Positions 1 to 9,590 of a stretch of 64,000 bases of DNA are shown piece by piece (within the stretch, counting starts at the first letter, position 1; every line of letters begins with the position of its first letter). A program made the position numbers and the translations under genes. Location of the stretch: positions 186,001 to 250,000 of the forward strand of contig NZ_JAHXBG010000015.1 of NCBI RefSeq assembly GCF_020103725.1, read 5' to 3'. A model generated the notes under the pieces. It made no database searches. It worked only from the letters and a program-made list of their open reading frames with translations, and was not told the origin of the DNA. This stretch comes from Hyalangium gracile (GTDB taxonomy: Bacteria; Myxococcota; Myxococcia; Myxococcales; Myxococcaceae).

Positions 1-206
1 TGGCTGCGTATCACCTGCTCGCTCGTCTCGAGCGACTCGGTGCCGAACTCCGGCAGAGGCATCGCCTCGCCCAGCCCCACCCGCCCCTCTTCGTCCACGA
101 GCTTGACGAGGAAGCCCTGCCGCTCCGTGTAGGTGGCTCGAGCCGTCTTGAGTGGACGGATGAGTTCCAGCCTCGACGGCGTCAGCCTCGTCTCGGTGAT
201 GTGCAT
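1..206 (-). CDS. menC: o-succinylbenzoate synthase, N-terminal part (cut by window edge)
   Basis: Only the first 68 residues lie in the window; the gene continues past the left edge. The translation starts MHITETRLTPSRLELIRP and shows the enolase-superfamily capping-domain start, with TYTERQGFLVKL followed by GLGEAMPLPEFGTES. O-succinylbenzoate synthase dehydrates SHCHC to o-succinylbenzoate in menaquinone synthesis. The ATG is 7 bp past the stop of menA, so it is the last visible gene of the men operon. A dipeptide epimerase or another enolase-superfamily member has the same N-terminal fold; the call rests mainly on the operon. Confidence 0.75.
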   Translation of the reverse strand, partial: MHITETRLTPSRLELIRPLKTARATYTERQGFLVKLVDEEGRVGLGEAMPLPEFGTESLETSEQVIRS

Positions 207-213
207 CCGCTAC

Positions 214-1161
214 TCACCTCAGGTAGAGACCCAAGGCGAAGAGTAGCCCGAACACGAGCTGAAGGCGCGCCGTTCCCCCGAGCGCCGCGTTCAGCGCCGC
301 CCCCTCGGCCCTCAGCACGAGTTTCAACGGACCCACCCCCAGCGGAGCACTGAGGAGTGCGAGAAACACCCACGCGCTGGCCAGCCCGAGCCCGAAGAGG
401 ATGAACGGGGTGGCGAACGAGGCGGCCAGCAGCACCAGGTACTCCACCTTCCCCGCCCGGGTGCCCAGGCGCACGATCAGGGTGCGCTTGTTGGCCTTCA
501 CGTCCGTGTGCGCGTCGCGCAGGTTGTTGACGACGAGCAGCGCCGTGCCCAGCGCGCCCACGGGGATGGCGGCCCACCACGCCGCCGGGCTCACGGTGAG
601 GGCCTGCACGTAATAGGTGCCCGTCACCGCCACGAGCCCGAAGAAGACGAAGACGAACACGTCTCCCAGCCCGTGGTAGGCCAGGGGCACCGGCCCGCCC
701 GTATAGGCATAGCCGCACAGCACCGACGTCAGGCCGATGGCCACGATGGGCCACCCTCCCACCCACACCAGGTAGATGCCCGAGAGGATGGCCAGCCCGA
801 AGCAGGCCATCGCCCCCGCCAGCACCGTGCCCGGGGAGATGAGCCCGCTCTGCGTGACGCGCACGGGCCCCAGGCGCTCGGCGGTGTCCGCGCCCTTCTT
901 GAAGTCGTAGTAGTCGTTGGTGAGGTTGGTGCCGATCTGGATCAGCAGCGCCCCCACGAGCGCCGCGATCGCCGGCAGCCACCGCCCCACCTGCTCGCCG
1001 AAGGCCAGCCCCGTGCCCACCGACACCGGCATCAGCGAGGCCGTCAGCGTCTTGGGGCGGACAGCCATCACCCATGCCTTGAGCGTGGGGCGAGGACGGC
1101 CCTCGGATCCCAGCACGGGGGCGGTCGGGCTCAGGGAGGGCGCGGCGGCGTCGGGCTTCAT
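214..1161 (-). CDS. menA: 1,4-dihydroxy-2-naphthoate polyprenyltransferase
   Basis: Integral membrane UbiA-family prenyltransferase of 315 residues that attaches the polyprenyl chain to DHNA to give demethylmenaquinone. The start at MKPDAAAPSLSP is chosen because it lies just downstream of menH (8-bp gap); the reading frame stays open upstream but there it overlaps menH. After a polar N-terminal stretch the protein shows WVMAVRPKTLTASLMPV, then the first Asp-rich motif NLTNDYYDFKKGAD (prenyl diphosphate and Mg binding) and the second, NNLRDAHTDVKANKRT, typical of MenA. Several hydrophobic helices follow. The product passes to MenG, encoded in the divergent operon. Confidence 0.95.
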   Translation of the reverse strand: MKPDAAAPSLSPTAPVLGSEGRPRPTLKAWVMAVRPKTLTASLMPVSVGTGLAFGEQVGRWLPAIAALVGALLIQIGTNLTNDYYDFKKGADTAERLGPVRVTQSGLISPGTVLAGAMACFGLAILSGIYLVWVGGWPIVAIGLTSVLCGYAYTGGPVPLAYHGLGDVFVFVFFGLVAVTGTYYVQALTVSPAAWWAAIPVGALGTALLVVNNLRDAHTDVKANKRTLIVRLGTRAGKVEYLVLLAASFATPFILFGLGLASAWVFLALLSAPLGVGPLKLVLRAEGAALNAALGGTARLQLVFGLLFALGLYLR

Positions 1162-1169
1162 GGGGTGAC

Positions 1170-2000
1170 TCACAGGTGGACTTCGAAATCGGGCGCTTCG
1201 TACCAGGGGGTCTGCAGGAAGGAGCGCACCTCGCGCGCGTAGTCCTCCGGCGCCTCCAGGTGCGGCGCGTGCCCGCAGTTCGGGAAGGTGTGCCGCCAGA
1301 CCACGGGCAGCTCGGTCGCCATCTTGCGCGCGATGTGCGTGAACTTGTCGTCCAGCCCGCCGGTGAGCAGCAGCGTGGGCAGGCGCTGGCGGTGCAGCTC
1401 CGGCCAGTAGTCTGGCTGGAAGCCGAGCCCCAGGCGCCCCAGCGCGCCCACGAGCCCGTCGGCCGTGCACTGCCTGCGGCGCTCTCTCAGGGCCGAGAGC
1501 CGCTCTGGAGGCAGCCGCTTGAGGCTGTCGAACAGGGGCTGGGACTCCCAGTGCTCCACGAAGGCCTCGACGCCCTTGGAGCGCAGCAGCGTCGCCAGCC
1601 GGCCGTCCGACTCGCGTCGCTCGGCGCGCTCCATGCGGCGGTGCAGGCCCGGCGAGCCGCTCTCCAGGATGACGCGGCCGAAGCGCACCGGCGTGTGGAG
1701 CGCGGCCGCGAGCGCGATGCGCGCCCCCATCGAGTAGCCCAGCACATCCACCGAGGGCACACCGAGCTCCTGCACCAGCTTGACGACCGCCTCCACCGTC
1801 TCGATGAAGCCCTCGCGGCCCTTGCGCTGGGGCAGCGGCGTCTCGCCATGGCCCGGCAGATCCACCGCGATCGCCTTCACCGCGCCGCCCAGCAACGGGC
1901 GCAGGTGATCGAAGGAGGAACGGTTGCCCGTGAAGCCGTGCAGGAGCACGAGAGGCCGAGAGCCCTCTCCCCAGGTGCTGTATGCCAGGGTCACGCCCAT
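1170..2000 (-). CDS. menH: SHCHC synthase MenH (alpha/beta hydrolase)
   Basis: 276 residues, alpha/beta hydrolase fold. MenH removes pyruvate from SEPHCHC to give SHCHC, the step between MenD and MenC. Visible features are the oxyanion segment LLHGFTGNRSSFD, the nucleophile elbow GYSMGAR (Ser in G-x-S-x-G), the acid region GGLDDKF and the catalytic His in NCGHAPHLE. The start overlaps the end of menD by 10 bp, which suggests translational coupling. Other alpha/beta hydrolases share these motifs; the position between menD and menA decides the call. Confidence 0.9.
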   Translation of the reverse strand: MGVTLAYSTWGEGSRPLVLLHGFTGNRSSFDHLRPLLGGAVKAIAVDLPGHGETPLPQRKGREGFIETVEAVVKLVQELGVPSVDVLGYSMGARIALAAALHTPVRFGRVILESGSPGLHRRMERAERRESDGRLATLLRSKGVEAFVEHWESQPLFDSLKRLPPERLSALRERRRQCTADGLVGALGRLGLGFQPDYWPELHRQRLPTLLLTGGLDDKFTHIARKMATELPVVWRHTFPNCGHAPHLEAPEDYAREVRSFLQTPWYEAPDFEVHL

Positions 2001-3748
2001 GGATCTTCTCCCAGCGCGGTCGCGATCCGCGCGAAGAGCTGCCGATGCTGTTCCACGTTGCGGGCCCGGTCAGTCCGAACCTCGATGAGGTGCAGCCCGC
2101 CCTCCAAGCCTACCTTGACCGAGGCGCGAAGTGCCGGCGGCGAGTCGGGACGGTGGAATTCCGCACCATAGAGTGACGCGGCGTGCGAGAGGTCCAGGCC
2201 GTGCGGGGTGCCGAAGAGGGGCTCGAAGTGCTCCGTGGCCTGGGCGATGGGCAGGAAGGAGAAGATGCCGCCCCCGTCGTTGTTCACCACCACCACGGTG
2301 AGCGAGAGCTCATGGCGGCGCGCGGTGAGCAGGCCGCCCACGTCGTGCAGGAAGGCCAGATCGCCCGTGAGCAGCACCGTCGGCCGCCCCGAGGACGCCG
2401 CCACCCCGAGCGCGCTGGACACGATGCCGTCGATGCCGTTGGCCCCGCGGTTGGCCAGGACGCGCAGCGGCATGGCGCTCCCCGGCGCGAAGGCGTCCAC
2501 GTCCCGGATGGGCATGCTGCTGGAGACGAAGAGATTCGCGCCTGAAGGGAGCGCGGCCACCACCTCGCGGGCGATGCGCGGCTCGGTCAGCTCCGGCTGC
2601 TCGGCGAACGCGGCCTCGAGGGCGTTGCGGGCCTGCCGCTCGGCGTGGAGGAAGATCTGGGCCCAGCGCCCCATGCCGCGAGACACCCCGCGCGAGAGCG
2701 CCTCGCACGCGGCCACGGCCGAGCCCTCGATGACCTGCGAGGCCCGGTGGGCCGGATCGAAGAGCGAGCCGTCGTCGCTGAAGAGGACGATGTGCGCTCC
2801 GGTGGCATCGAGCCACTGCTGCGGCCCCTTGGGCGTCAGCCCGCCACCGAAGCGCAGCACCAGGTCCGGCTTGTGCGTCTGGGCGAAGGGGACGTGCCGG
2901 AGGATCGCGTCATACATGGAGAGCGTCGCGGCGCCTCCTCCATAGCGGGCCTGCGAGGCCGCCTCGGCGATGACCGGATACCCCGTGGCATGCGAGAGCG
3001 CGGTGATGGCCTCGGCGAAGCCGTCCTCCTCGTCGCGAGGGCCACAGACGATGAGCCCCCGCTCCACGTCGGCGATGCGGCGGCGCACCTCATCGATGGC
3101 ATGCGGCGCCGGCTGGCGAGCGGACGGAGCGATGGCGGTCAGCGGCGCCCCGGCACGCCCCTCCTTCGAGAGCACGGACAGGCGCTCCTCGCCGAAGGAC
3201 TCCGGCAGCGGAGCCAGCGGCTCCCGGAAGGGGACATTCAGGTGCACGGCCCCGCGAGGCGCCCGAAGCGCCGCCCCCACGGCCCGAGCCGCGGTGGCGC
3301 GCAGGTGCAGCAGGGCCACGTCGCTCGCCTCGGGCAGGCCCACGTCCGCGAAGAGGCGGGAGAAGTCACCGAACAGGCGCCCCTGGGGAATCGTCTGCGG
3401 CGCGCCCCACCCCTGCAGCTCCAGCGGCCGGTCCGCGGTGAGGACGATGAGCGGCACGTTGGACATCGCCGCCTCGATCACCGCCGGATAGAAGTGCGCT
3501 CCGGCCGTGCCGCTGGTGGCCACCAGCACCGCCGGCGCGCGCGAGTGCTTGCCCACGCCCAGCGCGAAGAAGCCGGCGCTGCGCTCGTCGATGATGGACC
3601 AGGTCTTCAGCCCTTCCACCCGCTGGCACGCCACCGCCAGCGGCGAGGAGCGCGAGCCCGGACACACCACGGCGTGACGTACGCCGCCGCGCACCAGTTC
3701 CTCCAGCAGGGCCCGAGCCCAGAGCTGGTTAAGGTTCGCGTCGGACAT
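1991..3748 (-). CDS. menD: SEPHCHC synthase MenD
   Basis: 585-residue thiamine-diphosphate enzyme that couples 2-oxoglutarate to isochorismate, the first committed step of classical menaquinone synthesis. The N-terminus [20 protein letters not shown] and CPGSRSSPLAVAC are the MenD pyrimidine-binding domain signature. Near residues 455-490 the ThDP/Mg region reads LLTGDLAFLHDVGG followed by VVVNNDGGGIFSFLP. The length fits the family. It overlaps menF by 20 bp upstream and menH by 10 bp downstream. Confidence 0.96.
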   Translation of the reverse strand: MSDANLNQLWARALLEELVRGGVRHAVVCPGSRSSPLAVACQRVEGLKTWSIIDERSAGFFALGVGKHSRAPAVLVATSGTAGAHFYPAVIEAAMSNVPLIVLTADRPLELQGWGAPQTIPQGRLFGDFSRLFADVGLPEASDVALLHLRATAARAVGAALRAPRGAVHLNVPFREPLAPLPESFGEERLSVLSKEGRAGAPLTAIAPSARQPAPHAIDEVRRRIADVERGLIVCGPRDEEDGFAEAITALSHATGYPVIAEAASQARYGGGAATLSMYDAILRHVPFAQTHKPDLVLRFGGGLTPKGPQQWLDATGAHIVLFSDDGSLFDPAHRASQVIEGSAVAACEALSRGVSRGMGRWAQIFLHAERQARNALEAAFAEQPELTEPRIAREVVAALPSGANLFVSSSMPIRDVDAFAPGSAMPLRVLANRGANGIDGIVSSALGVAASSGRPTVLLTGDLAFLHDVGGLLTARRHELSLTVVVVNNDGGGIFSFLPIAQATEHFEPLFGTPHGLDLSHAASLYGAEFHRPDSPPALRASVKVGLEGGLHLIEVRTDRARNVEQHRQLFARIATALGEDPWA

Positions 3749-5045
3749 CTCCGCCTCCGAGAGCCCGGAGCATCGCCAAGCTCTTCATCTCCGTCTCACG
3801 CCACTCGGCCGCCGCGCTGGAGCCCTGGACGATTCCCGCGCCCACGAAGAGCCGCGCATGCGCGCCTCGCACCAGCGCCGAGCGCAGCGCCACCGCGAAG
3901 TGCGCTCCGGACGGCCCGATCCATCCCACCGGCCCCGCGTACCAGCCCCGATCCAGCGCCTCGTGCTCGTGCAGGAAGCCCAGGGAGTGGTCCCTCGGGA
4001 CACCGCCCACCGCGGGCGTGGGGTGCAGCGCCGCCACCACCTGTGCCGGGCTCACGCCCTCGTGCAGCTCCGCGCGGATGCCCGTGCGCAGGTGAACGAC
4101 ATTCTTCAGCGTCAGCAGCGCGGGCTCGGCATCCGCCGTCGTTCGCTCGGCGATGGGCCGCAGCGCCGAGAGGATGAAGCGCACCACCGAGTCGTGCTCG
4201 CGGCGATCCTTGTCGCTCCCGCCCAGCCCCTCGGCCTGCCCGGGTGCCGCGGAGCCCGCCAGCGCCTCCGTCTCCAGCACCCGCCCCTGGACGCGGCAGA
4301 GCGTCTCCGGCGTGGCGCCCAGGAAGGCCACGCCTCCCGGCGCTCTAAAGAGGAAGGTGACGCAGCGCGGGTTCTGCTCGCGCAGGCGGGCCAGCACATC
4401 CACCAGCTCGAACGGGCGAGGCCCCTCGGCCTCCACGGCCCGCGCCATCACCACCTTCTGCAGCCGCCCGGCGGAGATGGCCTCCAGCGCCCGATCCACT
4501 CGCGTCTCGAAGTCCCGGCGAGACGAGGAGAGCTTGAGCGAGACGGCCCCCCCCCGCGGATGGCGGTACTCGCTCGGGAAGTTCGCGCCCACCCGCTCCA
4601 GCCGGGAGCGCACCAGATCCTCGCCCCCCGCCTCCTCCGGAGCGAAGGCGGCCACCACCACACCCTTGTCGACACGCCAGGCCAGCAGCTCCGGCAGCGT
4701 CCAGCGGCCAAAGCCGTGCGCCTGCCAGTCCGCATCCGAAGGAGCCGTCGAGGCGAAGCGCATGCCTCCGAACCACGGCCCGGGCAGCCATTCGGGGGCC
4801 TCGCCCAGCCAGCGCAGCTCCACCTGCGAGGCGAGCGTGCCGAGCACCTCCGCCGCCTCGGCGGCGCTGTGGGCCTCCATCACCGCGGCCTCGCCCCAGC
4901 CCGCGATGGCCTCCTGCGCCAGCGGCCGCTCCCAGTACAGGGACGGCACACCCAGGAGGTTCGCTCCCGCAAGCGGATCCGCCGAGGCCAGCAACATCAT
5001 CCTGGCCACCCAGCGCTGCCCCTTAGCGGGATTGAGCGTCGTCAT
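3729..5045 (-). CDS. menF: isochorismate synthase
   Basis: About 438 residues of the chorismate-binding enzyme family (MenF/EntC/TrpE fold). It isomerises chorismate to isochorismate, which MenD uses. The C-terminal chorismate-binding half shows FLGATPETL, then [19 protein letters not shown] and a C-terminal [10 protein letters not shown], all typical of isochorismate synthases. The ATG at 5045 is preferred over one two codons upstream because GAGAG then has normal spacing; either is possible. It is the first gene of the leftward men operon and faces the aro operon across 113 bp. Confidence 0.92.
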   Translation of the reverse strand: MTTLNPAKGQRWVARMMLLASADPLAGANLLGVPSLYWERPLAQEAIAGWGEAAVMEAHSAAEAAEVLGTLASQVELRWLGEAPEWLPGPWFGGMRFASTAPSDADWQAHGFGRWTLPELLAWRVDKGVVVAAFAPEEAGGEDLVRSRLERVGANFPSEYRHPRGGAVSLKLSSSRRDFETRVDRALEAISAGRLQKVVMARAVEAEGPRPFELVDVLARLREQNPRCVTFLFRAPGGVAFLGATPETLCRVQGRVLETEALAGSAAPGQAEGLGGSDKDRREHDSVVRFILSALRPIAERTTADAEPALLTLKNVVHLRTGIRAELHEGVSPAQVVAALHPTPAVGGVPRDHSLGFLHEHEALDRGWYAGPVGWIGPSGAHFAVALRSALVRGAHARLFVGAGIVQGSSAAAEWRETEMKSLAMLRALGGGDVRREP

Positions 5046-5121
5046 CAGCATCTCTCATCGGGGGTGGTGCACCCATCACCCCAGGTTGTCTTCTACGCGA
5101 TTCCGGATATACATGCACACG

Positions 5122-5143
5122 GAGTTCAAAACCATGTGAACTC
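5122..5143. promoter_or_regulatory. perfect inverted repeat between the men and aro operons (candidate operator)
   Basis: GAGTTCA, an 8-bp spacer, then TGAACTC. The arms are exact complements. The element lies in the short gap between the divergent men and aro operons, in the only A/T-rich patch there, and ends 15 bp before the aro start codon. It could be an operator for a dimeric regulator. It does not resemble the TyrR or TrpR boxes of enterics. Function is inferred from position and symmetry only. Confidence 0.4.
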
Positions 5144-5158
5144 GACTGCGGAGGCCAT

Positions 5159-6060
<902 letters not shown>

Positions 6061-6064
<4 letters not shown>

Positions 6065-6750
6065 GCACGGAAGTCCGGCAGATGTTCTCCTCGATCGCGC
6101 CGCGCTACGACGTGACGAACGAGGTGCTGTCCCTCGGCGTCCATCGGGTGTGGCGCCGCGCCGCCGTGCGCTACAGCGGCGCCAAGGAGGGCGACCGCGT
6201 CCTCGACTGCGCCACCGGCACGGGGGATCTCGCGCTGGTGTTCAAGCGGAAGGTCGGCGTGTCCGGCACCGTCGTCGGCACGGACTTCTGCCCGGAGATG
6301 CTGCAGGCCGCGCCCGCGAAGGCCTCACAGGCGGGGCTCGCGGTGGACTTCCAGGTGGCAGATGCGATGGCGCTCCCCTTCGCCGATGCCTCCTTCGACG
6401 TGGCCTCGATCGCCTTCGGCATCCGCAACGTGGATGACCCGGTGAAGTGCCTGAAGGAGATGGGGCGGGTGGTGAAGCCGGGCGGGCGCGTGGTGGTGCT
6501 CGAGTTCGGCCAGCCCTCGGGGCTCTTCGGCGCCCTCTTCCGCTTCTACAGCAGGACGATCATGCCGGCCATCGGCGGCCTGCTCACCGGAAACCGCGCG
6601 GCCTACGAGTACCTGCCTCGCACCGCGGCGGCCTTTCCCTCGGGGGAGCGATTCCTTGCGCTCATGGATCAGGCCGGGGTGTATCGCGAACGTGTAGCCC
6701 ATCCGCTGACGTTTGGGACATCCTACGTCTATGTCGGAACTGTCCGCTGA
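6061..6750 (+). CDS. menG: demethylmenaquinone methyltransferase (MenG/UbiE)
   Basis: 229-residue SAM-dependent C-methyltransferase that makes menaquinone from demethylmenaquinone. UbiE/MenG features are [19 protein letters not shown], the SAM motif [13 protein letters not shown], then [19 protein letters not shown] and [11 protein letters not shown]. Its ATG overlaps the stop of the DAHP synthase gene, and its end overlaps the shikimate kinase start by 20 bp. A menaquinone gene is therefore embedded in the chorismate operon, while the other men genes are divergent. No ubiquinone genes are seen here, so the MenG role is favoured over UbiE. Confidence 0.93.
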
Positions 6751-7330
6751 CGCACGGCGCCACCTCCTCGAACAGCTCATCGACAGTCTGGATCCGCGCC
6801 TCCAGCCGCAGCTGAGGGAGGCGCTCGCCGCGCCGACTCCCGGTGCCCTGCCGGCTCCAGGGCAGACGGTGGTGATCGCCGGCCACCGCGCCGCCGGCAA
6901 GACACGGGTGCTGCCCCTGGTCGGGCGGCTGCTCGGCCGGACCGGGCTGGACCTGGACCGGGAGCTGGAGTCGGCCACCGGCCGCTCGCTGCGCACCTGG
7001 GTCGCCGAGGATCCCCAGGCATTCCGAGCCGCCGAGCGCCAGGCGCTCCTGGCCGTCCCTCCGGGGAGCCTGGTGGCCGTGGGAGGCGGGTTCCTCTCGC
7101 ACCACCCGGAGGCGCTGGCGGGAATGTTCACCCTGGTCGTCCCGGTCTCCTTCGAGACCTACCGGGAGCGCCTGCTGGCGGATACGTCCCGGCCCCGGCT
7201 CCGGCCCGGCGTTACCTTGGAGGAGGAGATCGCCCACGTGTTCCACGAGCGCGAAGCCCTGCACTCCCGCGTCCCGACCGTGCCCCTGGTGGACTTCCTC
7301 CGGGCCCTCTGGCGAGAGGTGACGCCATGA
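6731..7330 (+). CDS. aroK: shikimate kinase with N-terminal extension
   Basis: 199 residues. It phosphorylates shikimate with ATP. The P-loop is GHRAAGKT near residue 52, the shikimate-binding region reads DLDRELE, the FRxxE motif is present as QAFRAAERQAL, and VGGGF is the glycine-rich motif. The first 40 or so residues ([16 protein letters not shown]...) precede the kinase domain and are absent from minimal enzymes of about 170 residues. The ATG at 6731 is within the menG end; a TTG six codons upstream is an alternative. The stop overlaps the ATG of the next gene. Confidence 0.88.
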   Translation: MSELSADARRHLLEQLIDSLDPRLQPQLREALAAPTPGALPAPGQTVVIAGHRAAGKTRVLPLVGRLLGRTGLDLDRELESATGRSLRTWVAEDPQAFRAAERQALLAVPPGSLVAVGGGFLSHHPEALAGMFTLVVPVSFETYRERLLADTSRPRLRPGVTLEEEIAHVFHEREALHSRVPTVPLVDFLRALWREVTP

Positions 7331-8574
7331 ATTCCGCCCGACGCGTCGTCACGCTGCCTCCCACGCTCCAGGGCGCGGAGGCCGTGCGCTTCGCCGAAGA
7401 GGTGCGCCGCCGGGGAGCGAACATCCTGGAGGTGCGGACGGATCTGCACGCGCCCGAGGCCGTGGACGTCGCCGCGCTGGCCCGCGTGCTGCCGCTGCTC
7501 GTGTCCGAGCGAGGCCGTCCCCTCCCCTCCGTCTGGGTGGAGACCTCCACCTATGTGGACCGGGACGTGACGGTCTCCGTGGACGCGCCGGCCACGAAGC
7601 TGGTGGCCTCGCACCACGCCGAGCGCCCGCTCTCCACCGAGGAGGCCCTGAAGCTCTGGGCGCAGGACCTGCCCGCCACGGCCTGGGTGAAGCACGTCGA
7701 GCCGCTCGGGGAGCCCTCGCAAGCAGAGCGGCTCTTCGAGACCCAGGCGCGCCTCATCGAGCGCTTCGGCGCGGGGCGCGTGACGGTGCTCGGCATGGGC
7801 CCTACGGCGCTCCCCTTCCGGGCCGTGCTGGCTCGCAAGAACGCCCTGGACTACGTGGCGGCAGGAGGAAGCTGGAGCGCGGCCCCCGGCCAGCGGCTCC
7901 TGGATGATGCGTTCCGCGAGGCGCGTGCCCCCGGAGGAGCCACGGGCCTGCGCCGGGGCATCCTCGGGACGTCGATCCCCCACTCGCGCTCACCGCGCAT
8001 CCACCGTCAGCCCTTCGACCGCATCGATCTGCCCGAGGACTCGCCCCTCGAGGCGCTCGTCGAGGCGCTGCGCCCCCACTACGCGGGCTTCGCCGTCACC
8101 AGCCCCTTCAAGAAGCGCCTGGCCGAGCACACGAAGTCGCCGCTGGAGGCCATCAACACGCTGGTCCGCCGAGGCAACCGCTGGGAGTCCTTCAACACCG
8201 ACGTCGAGGGCGCGCGCGCCGTCCTCAAGCGGCTCGGGACGCCCCGTGAGGCCTTCGTGCTGGGGGATGGTGGCTCGACCGCCGCGCTCCGTGCTGTCTC
8301 GGACGAGCTGGGCTGCAAGCTGCGCGTCCTCAAGCGGGCGGAGATCGACAAGCCGCTCTCGGGAGTCGGCGTGTGGACCTGGCCGGACCGGATCCCCCCG
8401 CCCGAGGGGCTGCGCTTCGATGGGGCCCGCGTGGCCATCATTGCCTACGGCGCCCCAGGGCGACACATCGCCAAGGAGATCTCGCGCCGAGGGGGCACTC
8501 CGGTCATGCTGGGCGCGGCGTGGTTCATCGCGCAGGCCCGTCGACAGCGCGAACTCTGGGAGACAGCGACATGA
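7327..8574 (+). CDS. bifunctional 3-dehydroquinate dehydratase / shikimate dehydrogenase
   Basis: 415-residue fusion. Residues 1-200 are a type I dehydroquinase: NILEVRTDLH, KLVASHHAE and WVKHVEPL carry the expected Glu/Arg, His and Schiff-base Lys. Residues 205-415 are a shikimate dehydrogenase: GTSIPHSRSPRIH, GFAVTSPFKKRL with the catalytic Lys, ESFNTDVEGA with the Asp, then the nucleotide-binding loop. Two consecutive steps of the pathway are joined, as in plant DHQ-SDH. The usual GxNVTxPxK reads GFAVTSPFK (Asn to Ala) and the dinucleotide loop reads VLGDGGST instead of GAGGAA, so this SDH half is divergent. Its ATG overlaps aroK; its stop overlaps aroC. Confidence 0.88.
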   Translation: MNSARRVVTLPPTLQGAEAVRFAEEVRRRGANILEVRTDLHAPEAVDVAALARVLPLLVSERGRPLPSVWVETSTYVDRDVTVSVDAPATKLVASHHAERPLSTEEALKLWAQDLPATAWVKHVEPLGEPSQAERLFETQARLIERFGAGRVTVLGMGPTALPFRAVLARKNALDYVAAGGSWSAAPGQRLLDDAFREARAPGGATGLRRGILGTSIPHSRSPRIHRQPFDRIDLPEDSPLEALVEALRPHYAGFAVTSPFKKRLAEHTKSPLEAINTLVRRGNRWESFNTDVEGARAVLKRLGTPREAFVLGDGGSTAALRAVSDELGCKLRVLKRAEIDKPLSGVGVWTWPDRIPPPEGLRFDGARVAIIAYGAPGRHIAKEISRRGGTPVMLGAAWFIAQARRQRELWETAT

Positions 8575-9590
8575 ACACTCTGGGAGTCCTCTTCCGTCTC
8601 ACCACCTTCGGCGAGAGCCACGGGCCCGCGCTGGGCTCGATCATCGATGGTTGCCCCGCCGGAGTCCCGCTGACGCGCGAGCAGATCCAGGCCGCGCTGG
8701 ACCGCCGCCGTCCGGGCCAGTCCGCCATCACCACCGCCCGCGCCGAGCCGGACCAGGTGGAGATCCTCTCGGGCGTCTTCGAGAACAAGACGCTGGGCAC
8801 GCCCATCGCGGCCATCGTCCGCAACACGAACCAGCGCTCGGGCGACTACGACAAGCTGAAGACGGAGGACCGGCCCGGCCACGCGGACGCGGTGTGGCGC
8901 GAGCGCTACAAGCACCGCGACCACCGCGGCGGCGGGCGCACGAGCGGCCGTGAAACCCTCTGCCGCGTCATCGGAGGAGCCATCGCCGAGGCGTACCTGG
9001 CGCGGGATCTGCCCCGGGTCCGCACGGTGGGCTGGGTCTCCCAGGTGGGAAACCTCGTGGCGGCGGTGCCCGAGTCCGGCCTCACGCGAGCCCAGGTGGA
9101 CGAGCACGCCACGCGCTGCCCGGACCCGGTGGTGCGTGAGGAGATGTCCCGGCGCATCCTCGCGGCGAAGGAGGCCGGCGACAGCCTGGGAGGCTCCATC
9201 GACATCCGCGTCGAGGGCCTGCCGGTCGGCCTCGGAGAGCCCATCTTCGGCAAGCTCAAGGCGCTCATCGCCCAGGCACTGGGCAGCGTGGGCGCGGTGA
9301 CGGGCGTCGTCTGGGGCCCGCCGGACCTGCTCGCCCGGATCGAGCAGCCCGGGACCGTCTTCCACTCCAAGAAGGAGACGTACGGAGGCATCCAGGGCGG
9401 CCTGGCCAACGGCGAGCCCATGCAGGTGCGCGCATTCTTCAAGCCTCCCGCCACGCTCGCGGACCACGCGAAGGGCGGGCGTCATGATCCGTGCATCATG
9501 CCCCGCGCCGTCCCCGTGCTCGAGGCGATGGTGTCCCTGGTGATCGCCGATCTCGTCCTGCAGATGAACGCCTTCCCCCACACAGCATGA
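8571..9590 (+). CDS. aroC: chorismate synthase
   Basis: 339 residues. It converts EPSP to chorismate with reduced FMN. The start MNTLGVLFRLTTFGESHG is fixed by the ATGA overlap with the preceding gene and by the FGESHG signature at the N-terminus. Other family motifs are DRRRPGQSAITT, RPGHADAVW, GGGRTSGRETLCRV and GGIQGGLANGEPM. Length is slightly below the usual 350-390. The stop overlaps the ATG of aroB. Confidence 0.96.
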   Translation: MNTLGVLFRLTTFGESHGPALGSIIDGCPAGVPLTREQIQAALDRRRPGQSAITTARAEPDQVEILSGVFENKTLGTPIAAIVRNTNQRSGDYDKLKTEDRPGHADAVWRERYKHRDHRGGGRTSGRETLCRVIGGAIAEAYLARDLPRVRTVGWVSQVGNLVAAVPESGLTRAQVDEHATRCPDPVVREEMSRRILAAKEAGDSLGGSIDIRVEGLPVGLGEPIFGKLKALIAQALGSVGAVTGVVWGPPDLLARIEQPGTVFHSKKETYGGIQGGLANGEPMQVRAFFKPPATLADHAKGGRHDPCIMPRAVPVLEAMVSLVIADLVLQMNAFPHTA

